From Winogradskyella sp. PG-2 (GTDB lineage Bacteria > Bacteroidota > Bacteroidia > Flavobacteriales > Flavobacteriaceae): a DNA stretch of 64,000 nucleotides. The stretch is from contig NZ_AP014583.1 of the NCBI RefSeq assembly GCF_000828715.1, positions 2,726,001 through 2,790,000 of the forward strand. Direction: 5' to 3'. Position numbers and translations under genes: made by a program. Position 1 is the stretch's first letter. The number at the start of each line of letters is the position of its first letter. Below are positions 54,357-63,720 of the stretch, piece by piece. The notes below the pieces were generated by a model that ran no database searches, was not told where the DNA came from, and saw nothing but the letters and a program-made list of their open reading frames with translations.

Positions 54357-55493
54357 ATGAAGGACAAAAGAAAAACATCGGGTTTTGTGTTCAAGACCTA
54401 CGAAGCTCCTAATCAATCTCCTTTTGACAAACTCTTTGAGATATTTAAGGAACTCATAACATATACATCTGGTGATTTTGATGAAGCTATAGATTGGCTT
54501 CGTCAGCTTGACAAAGAATATGAATTAACAACTCCTGAGTATACTATAGATGATTTTATAGAAGACCTAAAGAATAAAGGTTATATAAGAGAAGAGATTG
54601 ACCCAACAGGAAATGGTGATGGTAAAGGTAAAACAACCATTACTGCAAAAACTGAGCGTGCGATTCGTCAACAAGCTTTAGACCATATTTTCGGAAAGAT
54701 TAAACGTAGTGGTTCAGGTAATCATAAAAGCAAAGGAGTTGGTCTTGGAGATGAACATACTGGTAATTTCAGAGCTTATCAATTTGGTGATAATTTAGAT
54801 AAAGTTTCCATGACTGAAAGCATTAGAAATGCGCAAATTAATAATGGTATAGGTGATTTTAGTTTAACTGAAGATGATTTAGTAGTTGAAGAAACTCTTC
54901 ATAAAAGTCAGATGAGTACTGTGTTAATGATAGATATTAGCCACAGCATGATTCTCTATGGTGAGGATCGAATTACTCCAGCTAAAAGAGTGGCTATGGC
55001 TTTGGCAGAATTAATTACCACACGATATCCTAAGGACACCTTAGAAATCTTAGTATTCGGTAATGATGCTTGGCCTATTAAAATAAAAGAATTACCATAT
55101 CTTAAAGTTGGTCCATACCATACGAATACTGTTGCAGGCTTACAATTAGCAATGGATATGTTGCGTAGAAAACGGAATACTAACAAGCAGATTTTTATGA
55201 TAACAGATGGTAAACCAAGTTGCTTGCGTATGCCAGATGGACAATACTATAAGAACAGTAATGGTCTAGATCCATTTATTACTAATAAGTGTTATACGAT
55301 GGCAGAACAGGCAAGACGATTACATATACCTATTACTACATTTATGATTGCAGAAGATCCTTATTTAATGCGATTTATTAGAGAGTTTACGCAAGCCAAT
55401 AGAGGTAAAGCTTTCTATACAGGTCTCAAAGGACTCGGAGAAATGATATTTGAAGATTACGAAAACAACAGAAAGAAAAGAATTAAAGGATAA
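54357..55493 (+). CDS. vWA domain protein, partner of MoxR-type ATPase
   Basis: 378 residues from the ATG at 54357. The vWA domain (~185-370) has the MIDAS D-x-S-x-S as DISHS (Asp193) in VLMIDISHSMILYGED, a Thr in YHTNTVAGLQLA, and TDGKPS in MITDGKPSC; it therefore binds a metal and a partner. An N-terminal ~180-residue region with an acidic-to-basic switch (GKGKTTITAKTERAIRQQAL) precedes it. Only two bases separate its stop from the ATPase gene; together they resemble the MoxR AAA-vWA pairs that remodel or activate enzyme complexes. Target unknown. Expected soluble, cytoplasmic. Confidence 0.85.
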   Translation: MKDKRKTSGFVFKTYEAPNQSPFDKLFEIFKELITYTSGDFDEAIDWLRQLDKEYELTTPEYTIDDFIEDLKNKGYIREEIDPTGNGDGKGKTTITAKTERAIRQQALDHIFGKIKRSGSGNHKSKGVGLGDEHTGNFRAYQFGDNLDKVSMTESIRNAQINNGIGDFSLTEDDLVVEETLHKSQMSTVLMIDISHSMILYGEDRITPAKRVAMALAELITTRYPKDTLEILVFGNDAWPIKIKELPYLKVGPYHTNTVAGLQLAMDMLRRKRNTNKQIFMITDGKPSCLRMPDGQYYKNSNGLDPFITNKCYTMAEQARRLHIPITTFMIAEDPYLMRFIREFTQANRGKAFYTGLKGLGEMIFEDYENNRKKRIKG

Positions 55494-55495
55494 AG

Positions 55496-56959
55496 ATGAA
55501 TATTCAAAAGATTAAAACATTAGGTGAACTAAAACAATCTGGCTATCAATCAAAATCTATAAAAGATGAATTGAGAGATAACCTTATTGAAAACATAAAA
55601 AATAAAGTAACAACGTTTGAAGGTATTCATGGTTATGAAAATACTGTAATTCCTGAACTTGAGAGAGCTATTTTATCTAGACATAATATTAATTTATTAG
55701 GACTTAGAGGGCAAGCGAAAACACGTTTAGCACGTATGATGGTGAATTTATTGGATGAATATATTCCTTTAGTTAAAGGTTCTGAGATTAATGATGACCC
55801 TTTGCAACCTATATCAAGATTTGCTAAAGAATTAGTAGCTGATAAAGGTGATGAAACACCTATAGCTTGGTTGCATCGTGATGATCGTTTTGCTGAAAAA
55901 TTAGCAACACCAGATGTAACTGTGGCTGATATTATTGGTGATGTAGATCCTATTAAAGCAGCAAATTTAAAATTGAGTTATGCAGATGATCGCGTGATTC
56001 ATTATGGAATGATTCCTCGTGCAAACCGCTGCATATTTGTAATCAATGAATTACCAGATTTACAAGCTCGAATTCAAGTAGCATTGTTCAATATTTTGCA
56101 AGAAGGCGATATTCAAATTAGAGGTTTTAAACTACGTTTAGCATTAGACATGCAATTTGTGTTTACAGCAAATCCAGAGGATTACACAAATAGGGGAAGT
56201 ATTGTAACACCTTTAAAAGATAGAATAGGTTCTCAAATCTTAACGCATTATCCAGAAACAGTAGAAACGGCTAGAATAATAACCTCTCAAGAAGCAAAAT
56301 TAGATGATAGACAAGCAAATTCTGTCTATGTACCAGAATTAGCTAAAGATGTATTAGAGCAAATCAGTTTTGAAGCCAGAGAAAGTGAATTTGTTGATGT
56401 AAAGAGCGGAGTTAGTGCTCGTATGAGTATTACGGCTTTTGAAAACTTATTAAGCACTGCAGAACGTCGTGCCTTAATATCTGGTGATGAAACTACTTCA
56501 GTACGATTATCTGATTTTATTGGAGTGATTCCTGCAATAACAGGAAAAGTTGAATTGGTATATGAAGGTGAACAAGAAGGAGCTGATTATGTAGCTAATT
56601 ATCTTTTGGAATCTGCAGTTAAAACTTTATTTCCTAAGTATTTTCCAAAGATTGAAAAATTAGAAAAGCAAGATGAAGAAACACCTTATGATGATTTAAT
56701 TTCTTGGTTCTTTAATGGAGATGGTTTTGAGCTTTTAGATGATTTTGATGATTCAAAATATAAAGCTAAGTTAGATGAGATATTACCTCTAGATACGTTG
56801 ATTGCAGATTATCAACCAGATATTGATAATCGTGACGTATATTTTGAAAAAGAATTTATTCTTTGGGGGCTAACGCAGTTTAAAAAATTGAGTAAATATC
56901 GTTATTCTGAAGGCTTGAAGTTTCAAGACCCTTATGGAAGTTATATAAGTGGGTTGTAA
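55496..56959 (+). CDS. MoxR/ChlI-type AAA+ ATPase, magnesium-chelatase-like
   Basis: 487 residues. Walker A is GLRGQAKTR (~69-77), with Ala in place of the usual last Gly before Lys. Walker B is CIFVINELPDL with Asn-Glu instead of Asp-Glu. Sensor 1 is likely TANPEDYTNRGSI (~222-234). The long insert and C-terminal region are typical of the magnesium-chelatase subunit I/MoxR family. It partners the upstream vWA protein to use ATP for complex assembly, probably not for chlorophyll. It converges with a YdeI-type gene, leaving one base between the stops. Confidence 0.88.
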   Translation: MNIQKIKTLGELKQSGYQSKSIKDELRDNLIENIKNKVTTFEGIHGYENTVIPELERAILSRHNINLLGLRGQAKTRLARMMVNLLDEYIPLVKGSEINDDPLQPISRFAKELVADKGDETPIAWLHRDDRFAEKLATPDVTVADIIGDVDPIKAANLKLSYADDRVIHYGMIPRANRCIFVINELPDLQARIQVALFNILQEGDIQIRGFKLRLALDMQFVFTANPEDYTNRGSIVTPLKDRIGSQILTHYPETVETARIITSQEAKLDDRQANSVYVPELAKDVLEQISFEARESEFVDVKSGVSARMSITAFENLLSTAERRALISGDETTSVRLSDFIGVIPAITGKVELVYEGEQEGADYVANYLLESAVKTLFPKYFPKIEKLEKQDEETPYDDLISWFFNGDGFELLDDFDDSKYKAKLDEILPLDTLIADYQPDIDNRDVYFEKEFILWGLTQFKKLSKYRYSEGLKFQDPYGSYISGL

Positions 56960-56960
56960 A

Positions 56961-57533
56961 TTACCAAGTATCACGACTTTTAATATTAGCATCGCAGAGT
57001 TTAATAATCTCTGCGATTCTTTTTTGTCTAGTGGCTTCGCGTTTTGCACTGTGCAACCATGATAAATAACTTTTTCTATAACCTTTTGAAAATTTTTGAT
57101 AGTTCTCAAAAGCACGTTCATTTTTGTCAAATGCATCTTTTAACTCTTTTGGAATTAAACCATTTTCTACATCATCCATTTCGGTCCACTTGCCAGTTTC
57201 TTTAGCAAGATTAATGAGTTTCCATCCAGATTCTTGAATTAGTCCTGCTTTATCAAGTTCTATGATATACTTTTTGTTGAGCGCACTCCAGGTACTTTTA
57301 GGATTTCTTGGTGAAAAGTATTGTATGCATTTTCTCCCACCTAAACTTTTTACCGTAGAATCTATCCAACCAAAACAAAGGGCGACTTTAACAGCTTCTT
57401 CCCAACGCATGGTAGGCATTTTAGTTTCTAATTTATAGAATACAATATATACAGCTTTGTGTATGTCATGATTGGTTAATAACCAATCGTCGAAGTCGAT
57501 ATCGCGTTCAAAATAGAGTTCTGGGTATTCCAA
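56961..57533 (-). CDS. YdeI/OmpD-associated family protein, second copy
   Basis: 190 residues. The N-terminal FDDWLLTNHDIHKAVYIVFYK and the YdeI core MRWEEAVKVALCFGWIDSTVK with RKCIQYFSPRNPKSTWSALN (~65-85) are clear; the C-terminal helical module is FENYQKFSKGYRKSYLSWLHSAKREATRQKRI. It belongs to a different YdeI subgroup from the copy at 50.5 kb. Function unproven. It begins two bases from the M1 peptidase gene on the same strand and may share its transcript. Confidence 0.87.
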   Translation of the reverse strand: MEYPELYFERDIDFDDWLLTNHDIHKAVYIVFYKLETKMPTMRWEEAVKVALCFGWIDSTVKSLGGRKCIQYFSPRNPKSTWSALNKKYIIELDKAGLIQESGWKLINLAKETGKWTEMDDVENGLIPKELKDAFDKNERAFENYQKFSKGYRKSYLSWLHSAKREATRQKRIAEIIKLCDANIKSRDTW

Positions 57534-57535
57534 AA

Positions 57536-59188
57536 TTAAAGTTGTTTTGAGTAGATGTAATAATCTCTATCGACTTTAAAGTCTGTACTTTCAATAGTTT
57601 TTGTCTTCCATTTAGAATTAGGAAAAATCCACTCTGTTTTTCCGCCAATTTCTACTTCAATAGGCATATCAAAGTCTTTTACAATATTTACATAACGGAA
57701 TTTAAGTTCACTATTTTCTATTTTATATTCTAAAGTGGGAATTCGTATATCCCTCAAATACTGATTAAAAAAGGCACTTAAGTCTTTCTTAGCTATTTTA
57801 CTAATATAATCTTCAATCTGCTTAGTAGTCACCGTTTGATGATAAAATTCAAAATTTAAACCTCGAAGAATTTGTCTCCATAATTGATCATCTTCAACAA
57901 GTTGACGAAGCGTATGAAGTAAGTTAGATCCCTTATAATACATATCGCTAGAACCTTCTTTGTTTACATCGTAGTAACCAATAAGAGGTCTATCATTTTT
58001 AATATTAACACGTGTGCCGATCACATAATCTGCAGAAGCCTCTTTACCATAATAATAGTCTAAAAACAGATTCTCTGAATAGGCTGTAAATCCTTCATGA
58101 ACCCACATGTCTGCTACATCTTTGTTAGTGATATTATTAGCAAACCACTCATGACCACCTTCATGTACAATAATGAAATCCCATTTTAAACCCCAACCTG
58201 TACGCGATAAATCTCTACCCAAATACCCTTTTTTATATTGATTTCCATAAGTGACAGAACTTTGGTGTTCCATTCCTAAATAGGGTACTTCCACTAACTT
58301 AAAGCTATCTTCATAGAAAGGGTATGGGCCAAACCAATGCTCAAAAGCTTTTATCATTTTTGGTGCATCTTTAAAGTGTTCTTTGGCTTTTTCAAGATTG
58401 TCTTTAAGTACCCAATAGTCTATATCTAGATTGCCTTTTTCCCCTTCATATACCTCAGAAAAATTCACATAGTCACCAATATTTACATTGATTCCATAGT
58501 TATTGATTGGGTTATTGACAAACCAGTGTGATTTTAACTTGTCTCCTAAATCCTCTAGTTTTCTTAGTCGACCATTGGAAACATTAGTTAACCCTTTGGG
58601 AATAGTTACACTAATCAACATACTATCTACTTCATCGTACATGTGGTCTTTATTTGGCCACCATACACTTGCTCCTAAACCTTGACAAGATGTTGCGATA
58701 AAATGTTGTCCATTTTGGTCCTTTTTCCAAGAAAAGCCACCGTCCCAAGGTGCACGCTTAGCTTCCTTTGGGTATCCTTTGTAATGGATTTCGATTGCAT
58801 TTATATCGCCAACATGTTGTTCACCAAGCATTATATAAAATACATTTCCTTCGCGTTTTATTGCGCGTATTTTTCCGTCTTGGATTACTTTTGTGATTTC
58901 CATTGGCTCTTGCAAATCTATTTGCATTACCTCATTTGGTTCTAATACTTTATATTGGATTGTGTTTTTACCATAAATAAATTTTTCATCAGGTTTTACT
59001 TCTATATCGAGATGATAATAAGTTAAATCCCACCAAGAACGTTCTGGTGTAATACTTCCCCTAAGTGTATCTTGTCTGTTGAAATTTGTCTTATCTTGAA
59101 GTAATTGCGCTTCTACATTGATAGTGATTAAAAACACTAAGAAACCTAATAGATAGTTAAGATATAGTTTGTTGTAATTGTTTTGCAT
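57536..59188 (-). CDS. M1 family zinc metallopeptidase (aminopeptidase-like)
   Basis: 550 residues. Signal peptide to NVEAQ (~28). M1 motifs: HEGGH at H342-E343-H346 in IIVHEGGHEWFAN, third ligand Glu365 in WVHEGFTAYSE; the GAMEN exopeptidase motif is replaced by GMEHQS (~305). Roughly 120 residues shorter than a full M1 ERAP-like enzyme, which is usual in this clade. It is secreted to the periplasm or outer face and removes N-terminal residues. Its start lies inside the C-terminal end of the upstream membrane protein gene (32-base overlap), so translation is coupled. Confidence 0.92.
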   Translation of the reverse strand: MQNNYNKLYLNYLLGFLVFLITINVEAQLLQDKTNFNRQDTLRGSITPERSWWDLTYYHLDIEVKPDEKFIYGKNTIQYKVLEPNEVMQIDLQEPMEITKVIQDGKIRAIKREGNVFYIMLGEQHVGDINAIEIHYKGYPKEAKRAPWDGGFSWKKDQNGQHFIATSCQGLGASVWWPNKDHMYDEVDSMLISVTIPKGLTNVSNGRLRKLEDLGDKLKSHWFVNNPINNYGINVNIGDYVNFSEVYEGEKGNLDIDYWVLKDNLEKAKEHFKDAPKMIKAFEHWFGPYPFYEDSFKLVEVPYLGMEHQSSVTYGNQYKKGYLGRDLSRTGWGLKWDFIIVHEGGHEWFANNITNKDVADMWVHEGFTAYSENLFLDYYYGKEASADYVIGTRVNIKNDRPLIGYYDVNKEGSSDMYYKGSNLLHTLRQLVEDDQLWRQILRGLNFEFYHQTVTTKQIEDYISKIAKKDLSAFFNQYLRDIRIPTLEYKIENSELKFRYVNIVKDFDMPIEVEIGGKTEWIFPNSKWKTKTIESTDFKVDRDYYIYSKQL

Positions 59189-59531
59189 TCGCTTTTTTTA
59201 AGTATTTAATTAGCATTAAGAACCCTAAAAGTAAATTTAGTCCTAAATAAATTCCACCGAATAGAAGCATAACTTTGAAATTAGTAGTGACGCTTTCAAA
59301 TTCTGATAGTTCTGAGATTAAGGCAAGTACCATATATAGATTAAGTATAATAAATATGATTGTGATAATTATACCTGAAGTTATTTTCTGTTTAAAGATT
59401 TGAAAACTAATAATCAGTAACAAGACTACTGCAATTGGATTTAACCATGAGGATGCTATCCAATAATATATGATTGAACCAAGAATGAATAATTCTGGAG
59501 TTAATGGTTTTAGTTTCTGAATCATATTCAT
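59157..59531 (-). CDS. Small four-helix membrane protein
   Basis: 124 residues with four hydrophobic segments (~13-27, ~30-44, ~50-72 and ~87-108) and a short basic C-terminus (YLKKANAKQ). No family recognised. It overlaps the M1 peptidase start by 32 bases on the same strand. The M1 gene is downstream, so coupling is likely. Function unknown. Confidence 0.6.
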   Translation of the reverse strand: MNMIQKLKPLTPELFILGSIIYYWIASSWLNPIAVVLLLIISFQIFKQKITSGIIITIIFIILNLYMVLALISELSEFESVTTNFKVMLLFGGIYLGLNLLLGFLMLIKYLKKANAKQLQQTIS

Positions 59532-59574
59532 ATTATGATTTGTAGATTCTTGTCTTTGCAGGAATGATAATATA

Positions 59575-60921
59575 TTATCTAATTATTTTGTTTGGAAACA
59601 CTACCATACTTTCATGACCATCTTCACCAACACTAGCAACTCCAAAAAGGAAATTATCAATAACAATACCATTTAACGTAAACTCTGTAACATTTCCGAC
59701 ATAACGACTGTTATCCCAAGTTGGAGAGGTTGTATCTCTCCAATAGACTTTGTAACCTTTTGCTCCTTCAACATTGTTCCATTGTAATTTGGCTGAAGCT
59801 TCTACAATACCACCAATACCTACTTCTTTTGGCGAAGGTGGAGCTGAAGCAAGGTTTGCCATTGCTATTGAATTAACAGCTGTCAGTTTTTTACAATATG
59901 GAAAATTAACATGCTCAAAGGTGTCTCCATAATTGATTCCATTTTCAGTTCTAATATCCTGATGTTGTTGTGTATAATTTTCATGTGCTTCCATAATTCG
60001 GATACCTGCAAAACCAACATCATTAAATGGTCTATGATGTCCACCACGTCCAAAACGATCTAAACGATAGACCATCATTGGATTCATTTCTGGCATATAG
60101 GTTTTTGTGGTTGTATATACATATCGTGCTAGTTGACGCGATATGCCATCAACTTCACCACCATAAAAACGACGTGCTCTTGCTTGACGTTTTAATTTTT
60201 CAGCATCTTTTTCACCTGTAGTTGTAGGTTCAGAAAATATTCTGAACGTTCGATTATCTATGACACCATCAACTCCAGAAATATTACCTATCATATCATT
60301 ATTTAAAACACCAATAATGTCCCAATTATTGTCTTGTGCATATTTTGCCATCCCTTGTCCACCAAATAGTCCTTGTTCTTCACCAGATAATCCTAAATAG
60401 ACAATACTGCTTTCAAACTTATATTTAGATAAAACTCTTGCAGCTTCTATAGCACCTGCCATACCTGTAGCATTGTCATTAGCACCTGGTGAATCTGATG
60501 TAAAGTCAGTAGGGTCTGAAACTCTTGAATCTATATCTCCACTCATTATAATATAACGATTAGGATATTTTGTACCACGTTGTATGGCAACGACATTAAC
60601 CACCATCATATCTTTTATAATACGTTGGTTACGTCCTTTCTCTACTAAATCTTTTTGAAAGAACACTTCTAAGCAATCATTACAATCTTTAGAGATCTTT
60701 TCAAACTGTCCTTTTATCCAACGCCTTGCTGCACCAATTCCTCTGGTTTCTGAAACAGTATCACTTAAAGTGTGTCGTGTACCAAAATCAGCCAAAGTTT
60801 TTACATCGTTTCGCAAGCGCTCTTCTGAAATACCATCTATGATGTCATAGATTTTTATATCAGTTTGTGCAGAAATTGAAATTGAAAATAGTATTGAAAA
60901 TAGAAGAATCGTATTTTTCAT
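59575..60921 (-). CDS. M28 family peptidase with C-terminal fibronectin-type III domain
   Basis: 448 residues. Signal peptide to SISISAQ (~19). M28 zinc ligands are visible as His/Asp in IIMSGDIDSR (~125-134) and SPGANDNATGMAGAIEAAR (~143-161), the Glu-Glu pair in LGLSGEEQGLFGGQG (~180-194) and Asp in VLNNDMIGN (~206-214); the final His-type region is MEAHENYTQQ. The C-terminal ~85 residues form an FN3-like domain with ASAKLQWNNVEGAKGYKVYW. It is likely a secreted zinc aminopeptidase or carboxypeptidase-like enzyme. The usual HxD form of the first zinc site reads GDIDS, so the His ligand is absent or displaced. It precedes the CBM9 protein on the same strand. Confidence 0.88.
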   Translation of the reverse strand: MKNTILLFSILFSISISAQTDIKIYDIIDGISEERLRNDVKTLADFGTRHTLSDTVSETRGIGAARRWIKGQFEKISKDCNDCLEVFFQKDLVEKGRNQRIIKDMMVVNVVAIQRGTKYPNRYIIMSGDIDSRVSDPTDFTSDSPGANDNATGMAGAIEAARVLSKYKFESSIVYLGLSGEEQGLFGGQGMAKYAQDNNWDIIGVLNNDMIGNISGVDGVIDNRTFRIFSEPTTTGEKDAEKLKRQARARRFYGGEVDGISRQLARYVYTTTKTYMPEMNPMMVYRLDRFGRGGHHRPFNDVGFAGIRIMEAHENYTQQHQDIRTENGINYGDTFEHVNFPYCKKLTAVNSIAMANLASAPPSPKEVGIGGIVEASAKLQWNNVEGAKGYKVYWRDTTSPTWDNSRYVGNVTEFTLNGIVIDNFLFGVASVGEDGHESMVVFPNKIIR

Positions 60922-60935
60922 TTTAGATAGTTTTA

Positions 60936-62087
60936 TTATTTAACAAGTAATAATGTTCCGAATATACCAGCATCAATCCAACCTCTATTTTTATCATCTC
61001 CTTGTACTTCTACTGAGCCTATAAAGTTTTCTCTGGTTTTGCTATTATCATTATCGCAATAGGCTAGGGCAAAACCCACATTTCTATTGGCATATAGTTT
61101 TAAAGGTGTGTTGTTACCATCATCAGTATAAGTATCATCATAAAGCGAAATTTTAACTTCCCAAATAGATATATTCTCTTTTGTTAAAACCTTAGATGCC
61201 ACATGAGAGTTATAGAGTTTTCCTTCTCTTTTTGTAGACATATCCACAACATTGCCATCTAATGCAATATGATAGGCAAAAGCATTATGAGTAAACTGAT
61301 GATGTCCTCCACTATTATCTTCATCAATAAAAACCTCAAGACAATCATCGTCCCACCATGTTGTCAATGGGTCTTCGTAAATATCTATAAGTTTATCATC
61401 TTGTATTTCTGCTAATAAGTATAAGGCATCTTCTGTCCATGCTAATTTGTATTTACCTTTAAAATCGTCTTCGGTTGGCTGATTTCCTAACCATGTCTGA
61501 TCTAATGGTTGCCATTGTGCATTTTGCCAAATTGCCTCATTAGCTAAACCATCTAGAGTAGGAGCAACTTCGGTGTGCTTAACTTTTATAAGTTGCTTAA
61601 TGGTTTTCTTTTGCTCTATAGTTTTTCTATAAGTGAATTTTGCAGTTTCAACATCGCCTTTGTCATTCTCTATGTCTACATAAACATTCATTTCACTTTC
61701 AGAGATTTTCTCGAAATACATTCCTTCAAAAACGACCTTATTTTCTGTAATTTCTTTTAGTGGAAAGTCTACAGTTTCATCTTTATTCTCCCAACCTTTA
61801 AGATCTGATCTAAAGTGCTTTAATTGAAGGACTAATGTGTTTTCTAATTCTCTTATGATTTCTATTTCGTAGAATGATACTCTATTATTAATTGTGAATT
61901 TAAAAGTTGCCATCATAGAACCGTTAGAAGGTTCGCTCCAAATTTCTTCAGCTTGTCCACCAAAGGCTTCTCCATGCCATGTACCAGCTATCCAAGCTAT
62001 GTTTTCTAGTTTGGGTTCTAGTGTTTTCTCTTGAGAAAATAAAGCAAGTGTAAATACGCAAAAAGTAAACGTTAGGAATTTAATCAT
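60936..62087 (-). CDS. DUF6265 + CBM9-like secreted protein
   Basis: 383 residues. Signal peptide to LALFSQ (~19). Residues ~25-150 fit DUF6265: IAWIAGTWHGEAFGGQAEEIW and MMATFKFTINNRVSFYEIEII. From ~170 to 380 is a carbohydrate-binding-family-9-like module: PTLDGLANEAIWQNAQW, FKGKYKLAWTEDALYLLAEI and WWDDDCLEVFIDEDNSGG. CBM9-like modules bind sugar or other ends, but many in Bacteroidota serve as general secreted ligand domains. It is 14 bases from the M28 gene, suggesting co-transcription. Combination of the two modules is not familiar to me. Confidence 0.8.
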   Translation of the reverse strand: MIKFLTFTFCVFTLALFSQEKTLEPKLENIAWIAGTWHGEAFGGQAEEIWSEPSNGSMMATFKFTINNRVSFYEIEIIRELENTLVLQLKHFRSDLKGWENKDETVDFPLKEITENKVVFEGMYFEKISESEMNVYVDIENDKGDVETAKFTYRKTIEQKKTIKQLIKVKHTEVAPTLDGLANEAIWQNAQWQPLDQTWLGNQPTEDDFKGKYKLAWTEDALYLLAEIQDDKLIDIYEDPLTTWWDDDCLEVFIDEDNSGGHHQFTHNAFAYHIALDGNVVDMSTKREGKLYNSHVASKVLTKENISIWEVKISLYDDTYTDDGNNTPLKLYANRNVGFALAYCDNDNSKTRENFIGSVEVQGDDKNRGWIDAGIFGTLLLVK

Positions 62088-62183
62088 CTTAAAAAATTGA
62101 GTTGAAAAGATACGGAATATTTGATATAATGAGCTAAACTACGTTAAGGTTATATCTTATTTTTCTGAAGATTTTAATCCTAG

Positions 62184-62375
62184 TTATCCTATCTGGCCAT
62201 CGTCATTGATATCTTTACCAGAACGCTCTTCTAAAACTTTTAAAGTTTTAAGAAGTAGTGCTTTAGTTTTAGTAAGTTCTTCTTCTAATTGTTTTACACG
62301 TCCTTCTAAGGATTCGGCTTTGCCTTTTTGTTCCTCGATTTCGCTTTGTTGGATAAGATCCCAAAATAGTCCCAT
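62184..62375 (-). CDS. Small coiled-coil protein with EF-hand-like C-terminus
   Basis: 63 residues. Residues ~10-50 form a leucine-rich heptad coiled coil (SLEGRVKQLEEELTKTKALL), and the C-terminus ends in DINDDGQIG, a DxDxDG-like calcium-loop pattern. No membrane segment. Typical of small flavobacterial proteins without a known role. Flanked by short gaps (~85-95 bases), no operon partner evident. Confidence 0.6.
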   Translation of the reverse strand: MGLFWDLIQQSEIEEQKGKAESLEGRVKQLEEELTKTKALLLKTLKVLEERSGKDINDDGQIG

Positions 62376-62460
62376 TGACGGTTGGTTTTAAAAAGTAGGG
62401 ACAGTAATTGTAGTTATGGGTAATTTAACTATGACTATGGATATGTTTTAAAATGTTACA

Positions 62461-63720
62461 TTATCTAATATAGGTTACTTTAGAAATAAGTCCGTCTTCA
62501 ATTTCATAAATAGCTACTGTGTTAAATACTTTACCGTTAGCAGTTATTTGTTTTTCATCAATGACTTTATTACCAAGAACTATCCTTTTACTTACTGTAG
62601 CTTTTATATCTGGTGTGTTTTTAAACCAAGAAATATAGTCTTTACGCATTTGGTCTTGTCCTTTTGATAAGGGTTTGCTAGGGAAATCATATACTTCTAC
62701 ATCCTTTGAGTGTGCAGCCATAAATGCATTAATATTTTTTGCATTATAGGCTTCTAATTGGCTTTGTACTATAGCAACCATTTTAGCATTTTCTTCGGTT
62801 AATTGCTCGCTTGTTTGTTCTGTTACTATTTCTGTATTGCCTTCTTTAGGGTTATTTGAGGCAACATCACCAACAATTAGTAGTTTAGAACTAGCAGCAT
62901 TTACAATAAGTCGTGTTATTTTAGTGATTCCGTTAGACGATAAGTCAGTAACTTTCTTCCAATCATTATCACGTTTTAAAGTTAATTTGTAGAGTACACT
63001 ATTTTTTCCTGATAGTAAAGTTCGACCATTTAACCAGCATATATCCTCAATTCCTGGCATAGTATAGGCTAATAGTCTGGTTTTACCAGTTGTTGTATTT
63101 AACGTCCTTATTTCCCACTGTTTTTCATTCTTTTTAGAAATATAGCTCACTAAGTTAGACTTGGGTATTTTATGAAATGAACGCCCTACTTTAGTATCAA
63201 ATTTTCTATTAGTACCTTCACTTATATTTGTTACGTATAGATTTAAATCTTCACCTTCAATTACTGCTGATACAACAGTGTTTTCATCTGACCATGTATA
63301 ATAGGCTACAACTAAATCTTTAATAAGTTGAGTTGATTCACCGTTACTCAAATTATAAGAATATAAACCTTGTTTGCCATCTTTATCTAAGCGTACGGCT
63401 GAAACTGCATTTTTGTTTGGGATCTTAATCGGAGAATATTCGCCATCCTCTGTGAAATTAAGCCAAACCTTTGAGCTGTAATTACTAAAATACTGCATGA
63501 TATCTGTTTGACCGTTGCGCGTGGAAGCATATAAAATGCGTTCGTCATTTAAAAAAGAAGGTTGGTTATCGTACCCTTCGTTACTCGATATATTTTTGTG
63601 GTTAGCTACACTAATATCATAGTTTAGTCTGCTTATATCAAACAAATGTACATCAGGATTTGTTTGAGCAAATGTATAAGCAGATAAAGCTAAAATAGCT
63701 GTAATAAAAAGTCGTTTCAT
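62461..63720 (-). CDS. TolB-like beta-propeller fused to SnoaL/NTF2-like domain
   Basis: 419 residues. Signal peptide to AYTFAQ (~19). Residues ~35-290 read as a PD40/TolB-type propeller (NQPSFLNDERILYASTRNGQTDIMQY, YYTWSDENTVVSAVIEG, ICWLNGRTLLSG). From ~310 to 419 is a SnoaL/NTF2-like cone: SQLEAYNAKNINAFMAAHSKDVEVYDFPS, then VFNTVAIYEIEDGLISKVTYIR. It is predicted to be periplasmic or surface exposed. The pairing is uncommon; a substrate-binding or signalling role is possible. Last gene of the window on the minus strand. Confidence 0.8.
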   Translation of the reverse strand: MKRLFITAILALSAYTFAQTNPDVHLFDISRLNYDISVANHKNISSNEGYDNQPSFLNDERILYASTRNGQTDIMQYFSNYSSKVWLNFTEDGEYSPIKIPNKNAVSAVRLDKDGKQGLYSYNLSNGESTQLIKDLVVAYYTWSDENTVVSAVIEGEDLNLYVTNISEGTNRKFDTKVGRSFHKIPKSNLVSYISKKNEKQWEIRTLNTTTGKTRLLAYTMPGIEDICWLNGRTLLSGKNSVLYKLTLKRDNDWKKVTDLSSNGITKITRLIVNAASSKLLIVGDVASNNPKEGNTEIVTEQTSEQLTEENAKMVAIVQSQLEAYNAKNINAFMAAHSKDVEVYDFPSKPLSKGQDQMRKDYISWFKNTPDIKATVSKRIVLGNKVIDEKQITANGKVFNTVAIYEIEDGLISKVTYIR

